Notes: generated by a model not told the origin, from the sequence alone. A DNA stretch of 64,000 nt from Bacteroidales bacterium (GCA_017479385.1 JAFVCE010000017.1:124001-188000), one strand, 5' to 3'. Shown: positions 28,230 through 37,382, counted from the stretch's first letter. Translations and numbers: made by a program.

Positions 28230-28643
28230 TTACGATTTGGGCGATGTGGCGAGGATTACCTTGTGTTTTGCCCCGTTGCGGGCATTGATGGCGTTGACGG
28301 CATCGATAACGTTGACAACATACTGAACCGGTACGGTTTTGTCGGCTCGAAGCACTACGCAGGCGTCGTCTATTCCAGGTTCAATGCCTGCAGCAATAAG
28401 AGGCTCGAGGTCGTCGGCTGTGGCCGGCGTCTCGCCTACATAGAAAGTGTAGTTGTCGTCGATGTAGACGGTGACATTTTGCTTGGCCATGGTGCGGCTG
28501 TTGCTTTCGGGCAGCATGAGCTTGACAGCGTTGGGGCTGATGAGCGTCGAGGTTATCATGAAAAAGATAAGCAGCAAGAACACCAAGTCGGACATGGTGG
28601 AGCTCGAGGCCTCGATTTTTATTTGATTGCGACTTTGTATCAT
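28230..28643 (-). CDS. exbD: ExbD/TolR family biopolymer transport protein
   Basis: 137 aa. Single N-terminal transmembrane helix (about 16-37, SDLVFLLLIFFMITSTLIS) carrying the proton-conducting Asp (Asp19 in MSDLVFLLL), then a periplasmic domain with NVTVYIDDNYTFYVG. Works with ExbB as the proton-driven motor for the TonB protein. It overlaps exbB by four bases (ATGA), and tonB follows after 10 bases. Confidence 0.92.
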   Translation of the reverse strand: MIQSRNQIKIEASSSTMSDLVFLLLIFFMITSTLISPNAVKLMLPESNSRTMAKQNVTVYIDDNYTFYVGETPATADDLEPLIAAGIEPGIDDACVVLRADKTVPVQYVVNVIDAVNAINARNGAKHKVILATSPKS

Positions 28644-29347
28644 GCGGGTTCGTGTAGCAGGTCCATGAATTCGTTGGCGCGGACTTCGAGGTCGAAGACG
28701 ACTTTGTTGATTCGCGTCACAAGCAGATTATAGAGGAAGTAGGCAATGATGCCCACGATGAGTCCGCCTACGGTTGTGACCATAGCTTCGTAGATACCGG
28801 TGGCGAGGATGGAGATGTCGATGTTGTTGCCAGCGTGGGCCATATCTTGGAATGCGGTAACCATACCGGTAACGGTGCCGAGAAAGCCGAGCATGGGGCC
28901 GAGCGAGGCTACAGTGGCTACGAGCGATACACCTTTTTCGAGGTTGGCGACGGCCAGTTTGCCTTCGTTCTCTATGGCGGCCTGGATGTCGGAAAGCGGA
29001 CGTCCGAGGCGGCTCAGGCCTTTGTCTATCATACGTGCAATGGGACTTTGGGTCTGGCTCGAGAGTTGGCGAGCGGCGTCGATATTGCCCTGGTGTATGT
29101 AGTTGCGGATTTGCGACATAAAGGCGTTGTCGCTGTCGTTCTTGATGGCTTTGTTGAGGGTGAGGTAGCGTTCTATCGAGATGTAGAGTGCCAAGATGAG
29201 GAGGGCGGCAAGTACGGCCATAATCCACCCACCTTTCAGGGTGAGGTCCCAAAGGGTGATTTTTTCGGGTGCCGCCAAGGCGTTGGCTGCTGTGTCGACC
29301 ACGGTTTGGACGGCGTCGCTTTGGATGAGAAGAAGTTTGTTAATCAT
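28640..29347 (-). CDS. exbB: MotA/TolQ/ExbB proton channel protein
   Basis: 235 aa with a periplasmic N-terminus and three transmembrane helices (about 42-62, 145-167 and 185-210). The conserved channel segments are GPMLGFLGTVTGMVTAFQDMA (about 150) and EAMVTTVGGLIVGIIAYFLYN. ExbB pentamers form the stator around ExbD. First gene of exbB-exbD-tonB-hslR; 90 bases separate it from the DUF5683 gene, where a weak minus-strand AAACTTTG could be a -7 element. Confidence 0.93.
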   Translation of the reverse strand: MINKLLLIQSDAVQTVVDTAANALAAPEKITLWDLTLKGGWIMAVLAALLILALYISIERYLTLNKAIKNDSDNAFMSQIRNYIHQGNIDAARQLSSQTQSPIARMIDKGLSRLGRPLSDIQAAIENEGKLAVANLEKGVSLVATVASLGPMLGFLGTVTGMVTAFQDMAHAGNNIDISILATGIYEAMVTTVGGLIVGIIAYFLYNLLVTRINKVVFDLEVRANEFMDLLHEPA

Positions 29348-29437
29348 GTTGTTGCGTTTTTTGTGCTTGCTTGTTTCTTATTATAACGTTGATGAGTGTC
29401 GGTTTATTGTGTGGTGGCAAAGTTTTTTTGCTTGGGA

Positions 29438-30040
29438 TTAAAAGGTGAGGTTGAGGCTTAATGCAGGCGAGGCGACATCGCCACAGGGCAGTAGTGTTGG
29501 TGAGGCTCGTAGGGCGAGCGACTCGTCGAGCTGGAAGTCGAAGAGGTGACCAAAGACGTATGCGTCGAGGAGGTTAAGTGCATAGAACCCTACACCAACG
29601 ATGATGGAGAGCTGGAAGTAGCGGCTGTAGGATTGGTAGAGGTTGTAGATGTTCGACGTGCCGTAGTTGGCGTAGGCTTGGAGGTTCGGTACACCGTTGT
29701 TTATACGATAGAGGTATTCGTCGCGAAAGGTGACCATTGAGTTGTAGTGGCGGTAGGCTACGTAGCCTGTTACGGCGAAAGCGGTGTAGATTATGGGGAT
29801 TTTCCAGGCCTGGTGGTTGTATATTTGACCTGCACCTGGGATGAGCGACCAACGGAGGGCGACCATTGGGGAGTGCTGTTGTAACTCGCTGTCGGTCAGT
29901 GGCGTGGCGACGTTGGTCCGAGGTTGATTCGATGTTGATACGACCTTAACCTGCGAACAAACTGTTTGCGAAGCGATTACGAGTGTTAATAAAAGTATCG
30001 CTTTAGCGCAGCTTGTTTTCGGTTTGTTAATCAGCAACAT
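29438..30040 (-). CDS. DUF5683 domain protein
   Basis: 200 aa with a signal peptide (1-30; ILLLTLVIASQTVCSQ) and then the DUF5683 pattern as I recall it: HSPMVALRWSLIPGAGQIYN (about 56-75), WKIPIIYTAFAVTGYVAY, and FYALNLLDAYVFGHLFDFQL. Two or three hydrophobic helices suggest a membrane protein that is retained in the envelope. The function is unknown. Residues 30-41, right after the signal peptide, are encoded by an 11-bp repeat array (29919-29951). It starts 12 bases after parB, in the usual Bacteroidales parA-parB-DUF5683 order. Confidence 0.85.
   Translation of the reverse strand: MLLINKPKTSCAKAILLLTLVIASQTVCSQVKVVSTSNQPRTNVATPLTDSELQQHSPMVALRWSLIPGAGQIYNHQAWKIPIIYTAFAVTGYVAYRHYNSMVTFRDEYLYRINNGVPNLQAYANYGTSNIYNLYQSYSRYFQLSIIVGVGFYALNLLDAYVFGHLFDFQLDESLALRASPTLLPCGDVASPALSLNLTF
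29919..29951 (+). repeat. Dispersed 11-bp tandem repeat, locus D (3 units, inside a coding region)
   Basis: CGAGGTTGATT, CGATGTTGATA and CGACCTTAACC on the plus strand, antisense to the DUF5683 gene, where they encode about VKVVSTSNQPR just beyond the signal peptide. Only the last unit is a close match to the family. Chance similarity cannot be excluded for the first unit. Confidence 0.55.
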
Positions 30041-30052
30041 CGATATTTATAG

Positions 30053-30934
30053 TTAAAGTTTTGATGTAAGCAGTTCGATAAGGCGCTCGAAGTCGCTGTC
30101 GGAGTTGTATGCAATTGTGATGGTGCCTTTGCCTCGGCGCGAGCGTTTTATGTCAACAGTGGCCTGTAACTGCTCTTTGAGGCGATTTTGAGCAGCGGCG
30201 TAGTTAGCGGGCAGCTTTTCTTTGGTGCTTACGTGAACTGGTTGGGCTTTGGCGGCTTTGACCATCTGTTCAGCTTGGTGGACAGAGAGTTGGCGGCTGA
30301 TTATTTGGTGGAGTATGGCGAGGTGTTGCTCGGGGTCTTCGATGGCGGTGAGTGCTCGGGCGTGGCCCATGGTGATTTGGTCGTTGCTGAGGGCCAGCTG
30401 GGTTTCGGCTGGCAGGGTGAGCAGACGCAGGTAGTTGGTTATTGTGGAGCGGTTTTTGCCTACCCGCTCGCTGAGTTGTTCGTGGGTTAGGCGGCACTCT
30501 TCGATTAGAGCATTGTATGACAGTGCCACCTCCATGGCGTTGAGGTTTTCGCGCTGAATGTTCTCGACGAGGGCCATCTCCATGGCTTGGCTATCGGTAG
30601 CGATACGGATATATGCTGGCACATCGTCGAGGCCGGCCAACTGTGCTGCGCGGCAACGGCGCTCACCGGCTATGAGTTGGTATTTGCCGTTGGCCATACG
30701 GCGCACGGTTATGGGGCTTATGACACCTTGTTGGCGGATAGATTGTGCCAACTCGTCGAGTGCTTGCGGGTCGAACTCTTTGCGTGGTTGGTAGGGGTTG
30801 GGTTCGATGTCGGCTACTTTGACGGTGGTAATGGTGGCTGTGAGGGTGGCGCCAGCTTGGGTGGCTTCGATTTCGATGTCGGGTAGTATTGAGCCCAGTC
30901 CGCGGCCGAGGCCGCCCTGTTTTTTTGTTGCCAT
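30053..30934 (-). CDS. parB: Chromosome-partitioning protein ParB (Spo0J)
   Basis: 293-aa CTPase clamp that loads at parS sites. N-terminal basic start (KKQGGLGRGLGSILPD), then the ParB/sulfiredoxin core with NPYQPRKEFD (about 47-56), IAGERRCRAAQLAGL (about 92-106) and ENIQRENLNAMEVALSYN (box III), then the HTH for parS recognition (LSERVGKNRSTITNYLRLL, about 160-178), and a C-terminal dimerisation helix. It starts six bases after parA. No parS-like palindrome was noticed in the window, so the sites would be elsewhere. Confidence 0.96.
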   Translation of the reverse strand: MATKKQGGLGRGLGSILPDIEIEATQAGATLTATITTVKVADIEPNPYQPRKEFDPQALDELAQSIRQQGVISPITVRRMANGKYQLIAGERRCRAAQLAGLDDVPAYIRIATDSQAMEMALVENIQRENLNAMEVALSYNALIEECRLTHEQLSERVGKNRSTITNYLRLLTLPAETQLALSNDQITMGHARALTAIEDPEQHLAILHQIISRQLSVHQAEQMVKAAKAQPVHVSTKEKLPANYAAAQNRLKEQLQATVDIKRSRRGKGTITIAYNSDSDFERLIELLTSKL

Positions 30935-30939
30935 GATTG

Positions 30940-31713
30940 TTATTTGCTAAGGTTGTTGCGTTTGAGGATTTCGTTGGCGAGGTTCAGGTAGTTGATAGCG
31001 CCTGTCGAGGCGGCGTCGTGCATGATGATGCTTTTACCATAGGAGGGAGCCTCGGCCAGTTTAATATTGCGATAGATGAGCGTGTCGAACACCATTTGGT
31101 GGAAGTGAGAGCGGACGTCTTCGACCACCTGTCGAGCAAGGCGCAAGCGGTTGTCGAACATGGTGATGAGCAGCCCTTCGATAGCGAGTTTGGGATTGAG
31201 GCGTGTTTGGACAATACGGACGGTGTTGAGCAACATACCGAGGCCTTCGAGTGCGAAGTACTCGCTCTGGATGGGGATGATAACGGAGTCGGAGGCTGTG
31301 AGTGCGTTGACGGTGATGAGGCCGAGCGATGGAGAGCAGTCGATGATGATGAAGTCGTAGTCGTTGCGGATGGGCTCGATGGCGCGTTGCATGAAGTATT
31401 CGCGTCCCTTTTCGTTTATAAGTTCTACTTCGGCACCCACAAGGTCTATTCTGGTTGGCAGGAGCGAAAGGTTGGGTGTGTCGGTTTCGCAAATGCAGTC
31501 GGCCACTTGCGCTTGGCCGAGTAGGCACTCGTAGAGGCCTTTCTCGATGTCGTCGGTGGAGATGCCGAGGCCCGACGAGGCGTTGGCTTGGGGGTCGGCG
31601 TCGATGAGTAGCACCTTGTATTCGAGTACTGCGAGCGAGGCCGAGAGGTTGACGGCTGTGGTGGTTTTGCCCACGCCGCCTTTTTGGTTAGCTATGGAGA
31701 TAACTTTCGACAT
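30940..31713 (-). CDS. parA: Chromosome-partitioning ATPase ParA (Soj)
   Basis: 257-aa deviant Walker ATPase. [20 protein letters not shown] (about 8-27), [18 protein letters not shown] (about 118-135, Walker A'/B region) and [18 protein letters not shown] match chromosomal Soj proteins, including the short N-terminus without an extra HTH. Acts with ParB in origin segregation. It is preceded by the DUF3276 gene (13-base gap) and directly followed by parB, so the four genes to DUF5683 form one unit. Confidence 0.97.
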   Translation of the reverse strand: MSKVISIANQKGGVGKTTTAVNLSASLAVLEYKVLLIDADPQANASSGLGISTDDIEKGLYECLLGQAQVADCICETDTPNLSLLPTRIDLVGAEVELINEKGREYFMQRAIEPIRNDYDFIIIDCSPSLGLITVNALTASDSVIIPIQSEYFALEGLGMLLNTVRIVQTRLNPKLAIEGLLITMFDNRLRLARQVVEDVRSHFHQMVFDTLIYRNIKLAEAPSYGKSIIMHDAASTGAINYLNLANEILKRNNLSK

Positions 31714-31726
31714 GGGTTACGAGGGG

Positions 31727-32095
31727 TTAGTAGTTGAAGTCTATGTCATCGAGGTCGTAGGTACGACTACCGGTACTGTTGTTGTCGTGCTCGTCAACTA
31801 CGGGTGGTGGTACAATGCCGGTCTCGATAAAAGAGAGCGCATTTTCGAGGCCTTTGTGGAATTTTTCGAAGTCTTCTTTATAGAGGAACAACTTGTTTTT
31901 CTCGAAAGTGAAGTCGCCAGAGCGGTCGTTGAATATCTTGCGGCTTTCGGTGATGGTAATGTAGCGTTCGCCACCGCGGGTCTCTTTTACGTCGAAAAAG
32001 TATCTGCGTTTGCCTGCAGGTATGGCCTGTGAGTATACCTCTTCTTTTCTTTCCCTATTGTCTCTGTCTTTGAAATCTCTGTCTTTATAGTCCAT
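31727..32095 (-). CDS. DUF3276 / PUR-alpha-like nucleic-acid-binding protein
   Basis: 122 aa. After a charged repeat-like N-terminus (KDRDFKDRDNRERKEE) comes the PUR fold: RYFFDVKETRGGERYITITE and a second half FTFEKNKLFLYKEDFEKFH. PUR proteins bind single-stranded DNA or RNA. The start at 32095 is preferred over an in-frame start at 32137 because the -7 element (32135-32142) would put the latter upstream of the transcript start. It is first in the unit leading into parA. Confidence 0.88.
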   Translation of the reverse strand: MDYKDRDFKDRDNRERKEEVYSQAIPAGKRRYFFDVKETRGGERYITITESRKIFNDRSGDFTFEKNKLFLYKEDFEKFHKGLENALSFIETGIVPPPVVDEHDNNSTGSRTYDLDDIDFNY

Positions 32096-32134
32096 GACTG
32101 TTTTTATATTATGGTTTGTCGTTTTTTTAAGTTG

Positions 32135-32142
32135 CAAAGGTA
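32135..32142 (-). promoter_or_regulatory. -7 element of the DUF3276-parA-parB unit
   Basis: TACCTTTG on the minus strand, 40 bases before the chosen start at 32095. It decides the start codon of the DUF3276 gene. No convincing -33 box. Confidence 0.65.
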
Positions 32143-32215
32143 CAACTTTTTTTGTGATGATACCTAACGTCTAAATAAAGTTATCAACAATCTGTTTTCG
32201 ATAACCGAAAGGTGA

Positions 32216-33502
32216 TTATTGTAACTCCTTGTGAATCATGATATCAAGTATCGTGTCGTCGGTCTGGTCCATACCGTCGTGGCCAATTTTTACGAGGTTG
32301 CGAATGGTGTTGTCGAGTTTAACCTCGGCAAGACCGTCGGTCGGGGCTACCTCAATGTCGTCCATAGCGAGGGCGGCTGCCACAAATGCAGAATAGAGGC
32401 CTGTGGCCATTTTCAATGCGCACGAGGGCTTAGCCCCATCGCAGAGCAGGCCGGCCACAGAGTTGATTTGGTTTTTGATGGCGTGGCCGATTTGCTCGAA
32501 AGAGCCACCTTGCAGGTAAACGAGGGCTGAGCACACTCCTATGGTTGCGTTGACTATGCCACAGAGGGCCGAGAGGCGTCCTATGCCACGCTTGATGTAG
32601 ATGCTCATCATGTTTGAGAGGGCAAGTGCGCGGAGGGTTGTATCGCTATCGATATTGTGGGCTTGAGCGTAGTAGTAGACGGGCAGTGTGCAGGTTATGC
32701 CCTGGTTGCCACTGCCGGAATTGGAGTAGACGGGCTGTTTGCAGCCCGACATACGGGCGTCGCTGGCTGCCACAGTGCGAGCTACGATGGTATGAACAGT
32801 GTCGTCGCCGCCCATCTTGCTTATGGTCTTGCCAGAGCTAAGTCCGAGGCCTTTCATGCCCTCGGCCGAGGCAGCTGCATTGACTTCGGCAGCCTCTTTT
32901 AGCCAAGCAAATCCAGCCACATCGGCGGTGGTGGCGTAGTCGTAAACCATACGAGCCGAAAGTTCGAGGGTGTCGAGTGGGTCGCCACAAGCGTCGTCGG
33001 TTGTGTCGGTGGTGCACTTATCAATCTTTGCCACGCCGTCTTTGGCAAGGTATATTAGGTTAGTGTGGCGGCAGGCAATAATGGCTTTAGCGCTGTGTTG
33101 ACTGGCTTCGAGGGTTACTTCGATATAAAGTTTGTCGCAGTCGCCTTCGGCCACGCTTATCGAAATGCGGCTGCCATTGTTGGCGAGCCACTGGCGGGCA
33201 AACTCTATTTGCTCTGGCGAGAGCGAGAGCAGGCGCAATTCGTCGTCAGGGTTAGCGGCGGTCACAGCCATTGATATTGCTATTGGCAAGCCAATCATGC
33301 CTGTGCCTGGTATTCCTACGCCCATGGCATTTTTATACACATTTTTGCTCAGCTTCACTTCAACTTTTTCGGGCATAGAGCCGAGTTCGCGTTTTGCGTA
33401 TGCAACACAGAGGGCTACCGCCACTGGCTCGGTACAGCCTGTGGCAAGAACCACCTCGCGTGCGAGCAACGAATTCAATTTATTTACAAGTTCTTCTTCC
33501 AT
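32216..33502 (-). CDS. CyuA/UPF0597 family L-cysteine desulfidase or serine dehydratase-like protein
   Basis: 428-aa cytosolic protein of the UPF0597 family, whose archaeal and enteric members degrade L-cysteine to pyruvate, ammonia and sulfide using a [4Fe-4S] cluster. The family Cys is visible in ATGCTEPVAVALCVAYAK (about 17-34); further conserved segments are GVGIPGTGMIGLPIA (about 56-70), GLSSGKTISKMGGDDT (about 235-250) and NSGSGNQGITCTLPV (about 275-290), plus a late CGIVNATIGVC. The length is normal. Activity on cysteine versus serine cannot be decided from sequence. It is monocistronic, with its own -7 element (33542-33549). Confidence 0.85.
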   Translation of the reverse strand: MEEELVNKLNSLLAREVVLATGCTEPVAVALCVAYAKRELGSMPEKVEVKLSKNVYKNAMGVGIPGTGMIGLPIAISMAVTAANPDDELRLLSLSPEQIEFARQWLANNGSRISISVAEGDCDKLYIEVTLEASQHSAKAIIACRHTNLIYLAKDGVAKIDKCTTDTTDDACGDPLDTLELSARMVYDYATTADVAGFAWLKEAAEVNAAASAEGMKGLGLSSGKTISKMGGDDTVHTIVARTVAASDARMSGCKQPVYSNSGSGNQGITCTLPVYYYAQAHNIDSDTTLRALALSNMMSIYIKRGIGRLSALCGIVNATIGVCSALVYLQGGSFEQIGHAIKNQINSVAGLLCDGAKPSCALKMATGLYSAFVAAALAMDDIEVAPTDGLAEVKLDNTIRNLVKIGHDGMDQTDDTILDIMIHKELQ

Positions 33503-33541
33503 TGATAGTTAGCACTAACAATATACTATTAATGCAAATTG

Positions 33542-33549
33542 CAAATTTA
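33542..33549 (-). promoter_or_regulatory. -7 element of the cysteine desulfidase gene
   Basis: TAAATTTG on the minus strand, followed by CAATTTGC, 40 bases before the start codon at 33502. Confidence 0.6.
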
Positions 33550-33603
33550 CACAAAAAAATCGGAACTTCAGTATTATTACAACAAAATTTGTTGCTATGT
33601 TTG

Positions 33604-33626
33604 AAAAAAGCCACCCGCAGGTGGCT
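33604..33626 (-). terminator. Rho-independent terminator of polA
   Basis: On the minus strand AGCCACC (complement of 33620-33626) and GGTGGCT (complement of 33609-33615) form a 7-bp GC-rich stem with a four-base loop, followed by TTTTTT (complement of 33604-33609). It lies 13 bases beyond the polA stop. Confidence 0.85.
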
Positions 33627-33638
33627 TAATGTTGTGTG

Positions 33639-36254
33639 TTAGTGTGCCGAAAGCCAGTCGGGACCGATGTCTATACCAACCTCTATTTCAACGTCTTTGA
33701 GTGGCAAGGCCTGCTTCATCTCGGTTTCTACAATTTGCCTTACAATCTGCTCTTCTGGTTTGTAGAGGTCGAAGACCAATTCGTCGTGCACCTGCAAAAT
33801 CATCTTGCTGCGCAGCCCTTCCTCGGCAAAACGTTTGTGTATTTGTACCATGGCTATCTTAATCATATCGGCAGACGAGCCTTGTATGGGCATATTAACC
33901 GCATTGCGCTCGGCAAAGTTGCGAGCAGCGGCGTTGCGACTGTTGATGTCGGCAAGGTAGCGGCGGCGGCCGAGTAAGGTTTGGGCGTAGCCATATTGTC
34001 TGGCAAAGGAAATATTGCTGTCAATGTAGTTCTTGATGTCGGGATACTGTTTGAAGTACTCGTCGATAAGTTCGGCCGCTTGGCGGCGTGGGATGCCGAG
34101 TTGTTCGCTCAACCCGAACGAACTTATGCCGTAGACTATGCCAAAGTTCACCGACTTGGCGTTGCGACGTTGCTCTTTGGAAACATCTTCAATGTCAAGA
34201 CCATAAATCTTTGCAGCCGTGGCGGCATGGATATCGTAGCGGTTGGCGAAAGCCGAAATCATGTGGCTGTCGTGCGAGAGAGAGGCTATTATTCGCAACT
34301 CTATTTGAGAGTAGTCGGCCGCCAAGAGCAGGTGGTTGTCGTCGGCAGCAACAAAGGCTTTCCTTATTTCTCGTCCGCGCTCGGTGCGTATCGGTATGTT
34401 TTGTAGGTTAGGCGACGACGAAGAGAGTCGTCCGGTCGAAGTTACGGTTTGGTTATAGATGGTATGAAGGCGCCCTGTTGTTGGGTTTATGAGTTTTGGG
34501 AAGCTGTCGAGGTAGGTCCCGATAAGTTTGCTCAACGAGCGCCACTCAAGAATCAAACCTACAATCGGGTGGTTCTCCTTTAACTTGAGCAGGACATCTT
34601 CGGCGGTGGAATATTGTTTGGTGGCAGTACGCGGTGGTTTGTCGGTTATCTTAAGGTTGTCGTAGAGTACTTCGCCCAACTGTTTTGGCGAGCCAATGTT
34701 GAATCTGCATCCTGCTTGGCGATAGATTTCAGATTCGAGTGCGTTGCGCTCGTCGGTCAATCTGGCAGAATAACTCTTCAAAGCCCCTATGTCGATACGC
34801 ACCCCCTCAGTCTCCATATCGATTAGCACGTCGACCAACGGCAACTCGATGTCGTCGTAAAGGTGGTTGAGCTCGGCTTCGCGCAACTGCGATGATAGCA
34901 GCGGGTAGAGAGTCCACATGGTAGAAACCTTGTCTTGTGGCGTTTCTGGATTTTGGTTAAGATTGGCCGAGCTGATAAATTCGAGCGTGTGGCGTGCTTC
35001 GGCGTCGATGAGGTAGTGTGCCAGCTGCAAGTCGAAGATTGTGCCCGAGATGGTTATATCAAGTTCGCGAAGTATGTATTTAAGGTTCTTTAGGTTATGA
35101 CAAAGTTTGAGCGTTTTGGGATTTTCCATCAAGTGCTTGAGCCGTGGAATATCGATGTCAGAAACCTTGCATAGGTATGCCGAGTCGGCATTGTTAGAGA
35201 TGGCGATTGTAGCTCCCTCAACATATATGGCAACGTCGCCCTCGGTGGGCATATCGGAAAGCAACTGTACGTCGGTGTGTTGTGTTGGGACAAGTTGAAG
35301 CTCCGAGTTGTCGAACATCGAAATCTGTATGGTTTCAGGTCGGTCTGTCGGCTTCTGCTCTTGAGCCGCAACACTTTGCTGACTGCCGAAAACCCTGCGT
35401 GATAGTTGGCGGAACTCGAGGTAGTCGAACAACTCTTTCAGCGTGGCATAGTCAGGTTCTTTTATGGCAAGGAGCGATTCGTCGAAATCGATAGGGACAG
35501 TTGTGCATATTGTAGCCAACTGTTTTGAGAAGAGGGCATTTTCGGCACCATCGCGGATTAGTTCGCGAACCTTATTGTTGCTAATTTCGTCGACATGAGC
35601 AACCATATTCTCGATAGACCCAAACTGGTTGATGAGTTTTTTTGCAGTCTTCTCTCCTACCCCTCTCACGCCGGGAATGTTGTCGATGGCATCGCCCCAT
35701 AAACCCAGAAGGTCTATCACCTGCGAGCATTGCTGAATGCCGAACTTCTCCAACACTTCTTCTACGCCAAGAATTTGGTCAGGTTTGCCCATACGGCCAT
35801 GATGGTATATTTGCGTACGCGGCGTGACCAGTTGGCCAAAATCCTTGTCGGGGGTAACCATCAAAATTTGCTCGAAACCTTGCTCTTCGGCTTTGCGCGA
35901 CAGGGTGCCAATTACGTCGTCGGCCTCATAACCACTACAAGTGATGATAGGTATGCGCATTGCCTCGACAATCTGTCTGATAAAAGGTAGGGCAAGTTGG
36001 ATTTCTTCGGGCATCGCGTCGCGGTTAGCCTTGTATTCGCTGTACATTTCGTGCCGAAAGGTGGGCTCACTCAAATCGAACGCCACACCAATATGTGTAG
36101 GTGATTGCTGTTTGATGAGGTCTAACAAGCTGGTAGTGAAGCCCAAAATAGCAGAGGTGTTCAGCCCTTTCGAATTGAGCCGAGGATTGCGGTTCAGGGC
36201 GTAGTAGGCCCTGTATACCGCCGCCATACCATCGATGAGGATGAGTTTTTTCAT
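33639..36254 (-). CDS. polA: DNA polymerase I
   Basis: 871 aa with a 5'-3' exonuclease domain (1-290; LILIDGMAAVYRAYYALNR, CSGYEADDVIGTL, MVTPDKDFGQLV, GVRGVGEKTAKKLI), a middle exonuclease-like domain (about 315-490) and the polymerase domain (about 490-871). Polymerase motif A is LLLAADYSQIELRIIAS, the O-helix RRNAKSVNFGIVYGISSFGL, and motif C LQVHDELVFD (820-829). The middle domain lacks the DxE metal-binding pair of proofreading exonuclease: the equivalent strand reads GDVAIYVEGATIAI, though FDLQLAHYLI keeps one Asp, so proofreading is probably lost. The start overlaps the pdxA stop by one base, and a terminator follows. Confidence 0.96.
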   Translation of the reverse strand: MKKLILIDGMAAVYRAYYALNRNPRLNSKGLNTSAILGFTTSLLDLIKQQSPTHIGVAFDLSEPTFRHEMYSEYKANRDAMPEEIQLALPFIRQIVEAMRIPIITCSGYEADDVIGTLSRKAEEQGFEQILMVTPDKDFGQLVTPRTQIYHHGRMGKPDQILGVEEVLEKFGIQQCSQVIDLLGLWGDAIDNIPGVRGVGEKTAKKLINQFGSIENMVAHVDEISNNKVRELIRDGAENALFSKQLATICTTVPIDFDESLLAIKEPDYATLKELFDYLEFRQLSRRVFGSQQSVAAQEQKPTDRPETIQISMFDNSELQLVPTQHTDVQLLSDMPTEGDVAIYVEGATIAISNNADSAYLCKVSDIDIPRLKHLMENPKTLKLCHNLKNLKYILRELDITISGTIFDLQLAHYLIDAEARHTLEFISSANLNQNPETPQDKVSTMWTLYPLLSSQLREAELNHLYDDIELPLVDVLIDMETEGVRIDIGALKSYSARLTDERNALESEIYRQAGCRFNIGSPKQLGEVLYDNLKITDKPPRTATKQYSTAEDVLLKLKENHPIVGLILEWRSLSKLIGTYLDSFPKLINPTTGRLHTIYNQTVTSTGRLSSSSPNLQNIPIRTERGREIRKAFVAADDNHLLLAADYSQIELRIIASLSHDSHMISAFANRYDIHAATAAKIYGLDIEDVSKEQRRNAKSVNFGIVYGISSFGLSEQLGIPRRQAAELIDEYFKQYPDIKNYIDSNISFARQYGYAQTLLGRRRYLADINSRNAAARNFAERNAVNMPIQGSSADMIKIAMVQIHKRFAEEGLRSKMILQVHDELVFDLYKPEEQIVRQIVETEMKQALPLKDVEIEVGIDIGPDWLSAH

Positions 36255-37297
36255 TATTTGAGTGGATTGGAGGTCAGTTCGTCATACTCCATCCGGTTGT
36301 TTATGATGTTGCAAGCCAAGTACACGGCCGAGCGGAATGACTGCTCCGATGCGCTATCTTTGCCAGCAATGTCGTAGGCTGTACCGTGGGCAGGGCTGGT
36401 TCTGACGTAAGGAAGTCCGGCCGTAAAGTTCACGCCCTCGGTGAACGACATGAGTTTGAACGGGATTAACCCTTGGTCGTGATACAGAGCCAATACGCCA
36501 TCGAAATTGTTGAACTCGCTCGAGCCGAAGAATCCGTCGGACGGGAACGGGCCATAGGCCAGTACACCTTTGGTTTTCACCTCGTCGATGACTGGCTTGA
36601 TGACTTTCATGTCAAAGTCGCCAATAACGCCATTGTCGCCAGCATGTGGGTCGAGTGCGAGGACAGCAATCTTGGGCATAGTGATGCTAAAATCGCGTTT
36701 GAGGCTCTCGTTCATTAGCATGATTTTGTCGAACAGGAGGTTGTGAGTAAGCGTAGATGGCACATCTTTCAGCGCCAAATGGTTTGTGACGATACCTATG
36801 CGTATACGGTCGCACACCATAAGCATTAGGCTCGAACAGCCAAATTGGTGAGAGAGATATTCGGTGTGGCCAGGAAAGTCGAAGTCGACGGCTTGAATGT
36901 TGCGTTTGTTGATAGGAGCCGTGACAAGGGCATCGACAAGACCGGCTTTGAGGTCGGCACAGGCGCGATTCAGGGCCTCGCGAGAGAGCTGACCAGCCAC
37001 CTCTGTCGACTTACCGAGGTCGATTTTGATTTCTTCTTGGGTAAGATTAACGATATTGAATTTATGGTCAACAGCCTCCGAAGCGTCGCGAATAGCATTG
37101 AATGCTACATCTTGATGGCCAGGGAGGAGTTTTTTGTGGTAGGAGGCAACCTTTGACGAGCCATAGAGTATGGGGGTGCAATGTTCGAACATTCGGCTGT
37201 CGTTGAAGGTTTTGAGTATGACTTCGTAGCCAATACCATTAATATCGCCATGGGTTATGGCGAGGCGTATGTTATTATCTTGTTTTTTGTTGTCCAT
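36254..37297 (-). CDS. pdxA: 4-hydroxythreonine-4-phosphate dehydrogenase
   Basis: 347-aa NAD-dependent enzyme that oxidises 4-phosphohydroxy-threonine to the precursor of 3-amino-2-oxopropyl phosphate, the substrate of PdxJ. Motifs: AITHGDINGIGYEVILKTF at the N-terminus, LVTAPINKRNIQ with a conserved Lys, FPGHTEYLS with a metal-ligand His, ALDPHAGDNGVIGDF, and ALYHDQGLIPFK with the late His, as in PdxA2-like enzymes. I chose the start at 37297 (MDNKKQDNNIRLAITH); the open frame further upstream has no similarity. It is translationally coupled to polA by a one-base overlap. PdxJ is encoded 31 kb away. Confidence 0.95.
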   Translation of the reverse strand: MDNKKQDNNIRLAITHGDINGIGYEVILKTFNDSRMFEHCTPILYGSSKVASYHKKLLPGHQDVAFNAIRDASEAVDHKFNIVNLTQEEIKIDLGKSTEVAGQLSREALNRACADLKAGLVDALVTAPINKRNIQAVDFDFPGHTEYLSHQFGCSSLMLMVCDRIRIGIVTNHLALKDVPSTLTHNLLFDKIMLMNESLKRDFSITMPKIAVLALDPHAGDNGVIGDFDMKVIKPVIDEVKTKGVLAYGPFPSDGFFGSSEFNNFDGVLALYHDQGLIPFKLMSFTEGVNFTAGLPYVRTSPAHGTAYDIAGKDSASEQSFRSAVYLACNIINNRMEYDELTSNPLK

Positions 37298-37382
37298 TTT
37301 GATTGTGTGGTTGTTATAAATAAATAACGGTTGGTGTGGAATTTTATTGTGGCATTGAGACAATAAAAAAATCTGGTCGGCG

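Noticed and set aside
30053-32142. Possible parS sites near parAB
   Set aside because: No TGTTNCACGTGNAACA-like 16-mer was found in this stretch; the CACGTG seen near 62490 is inside the esterase gene.
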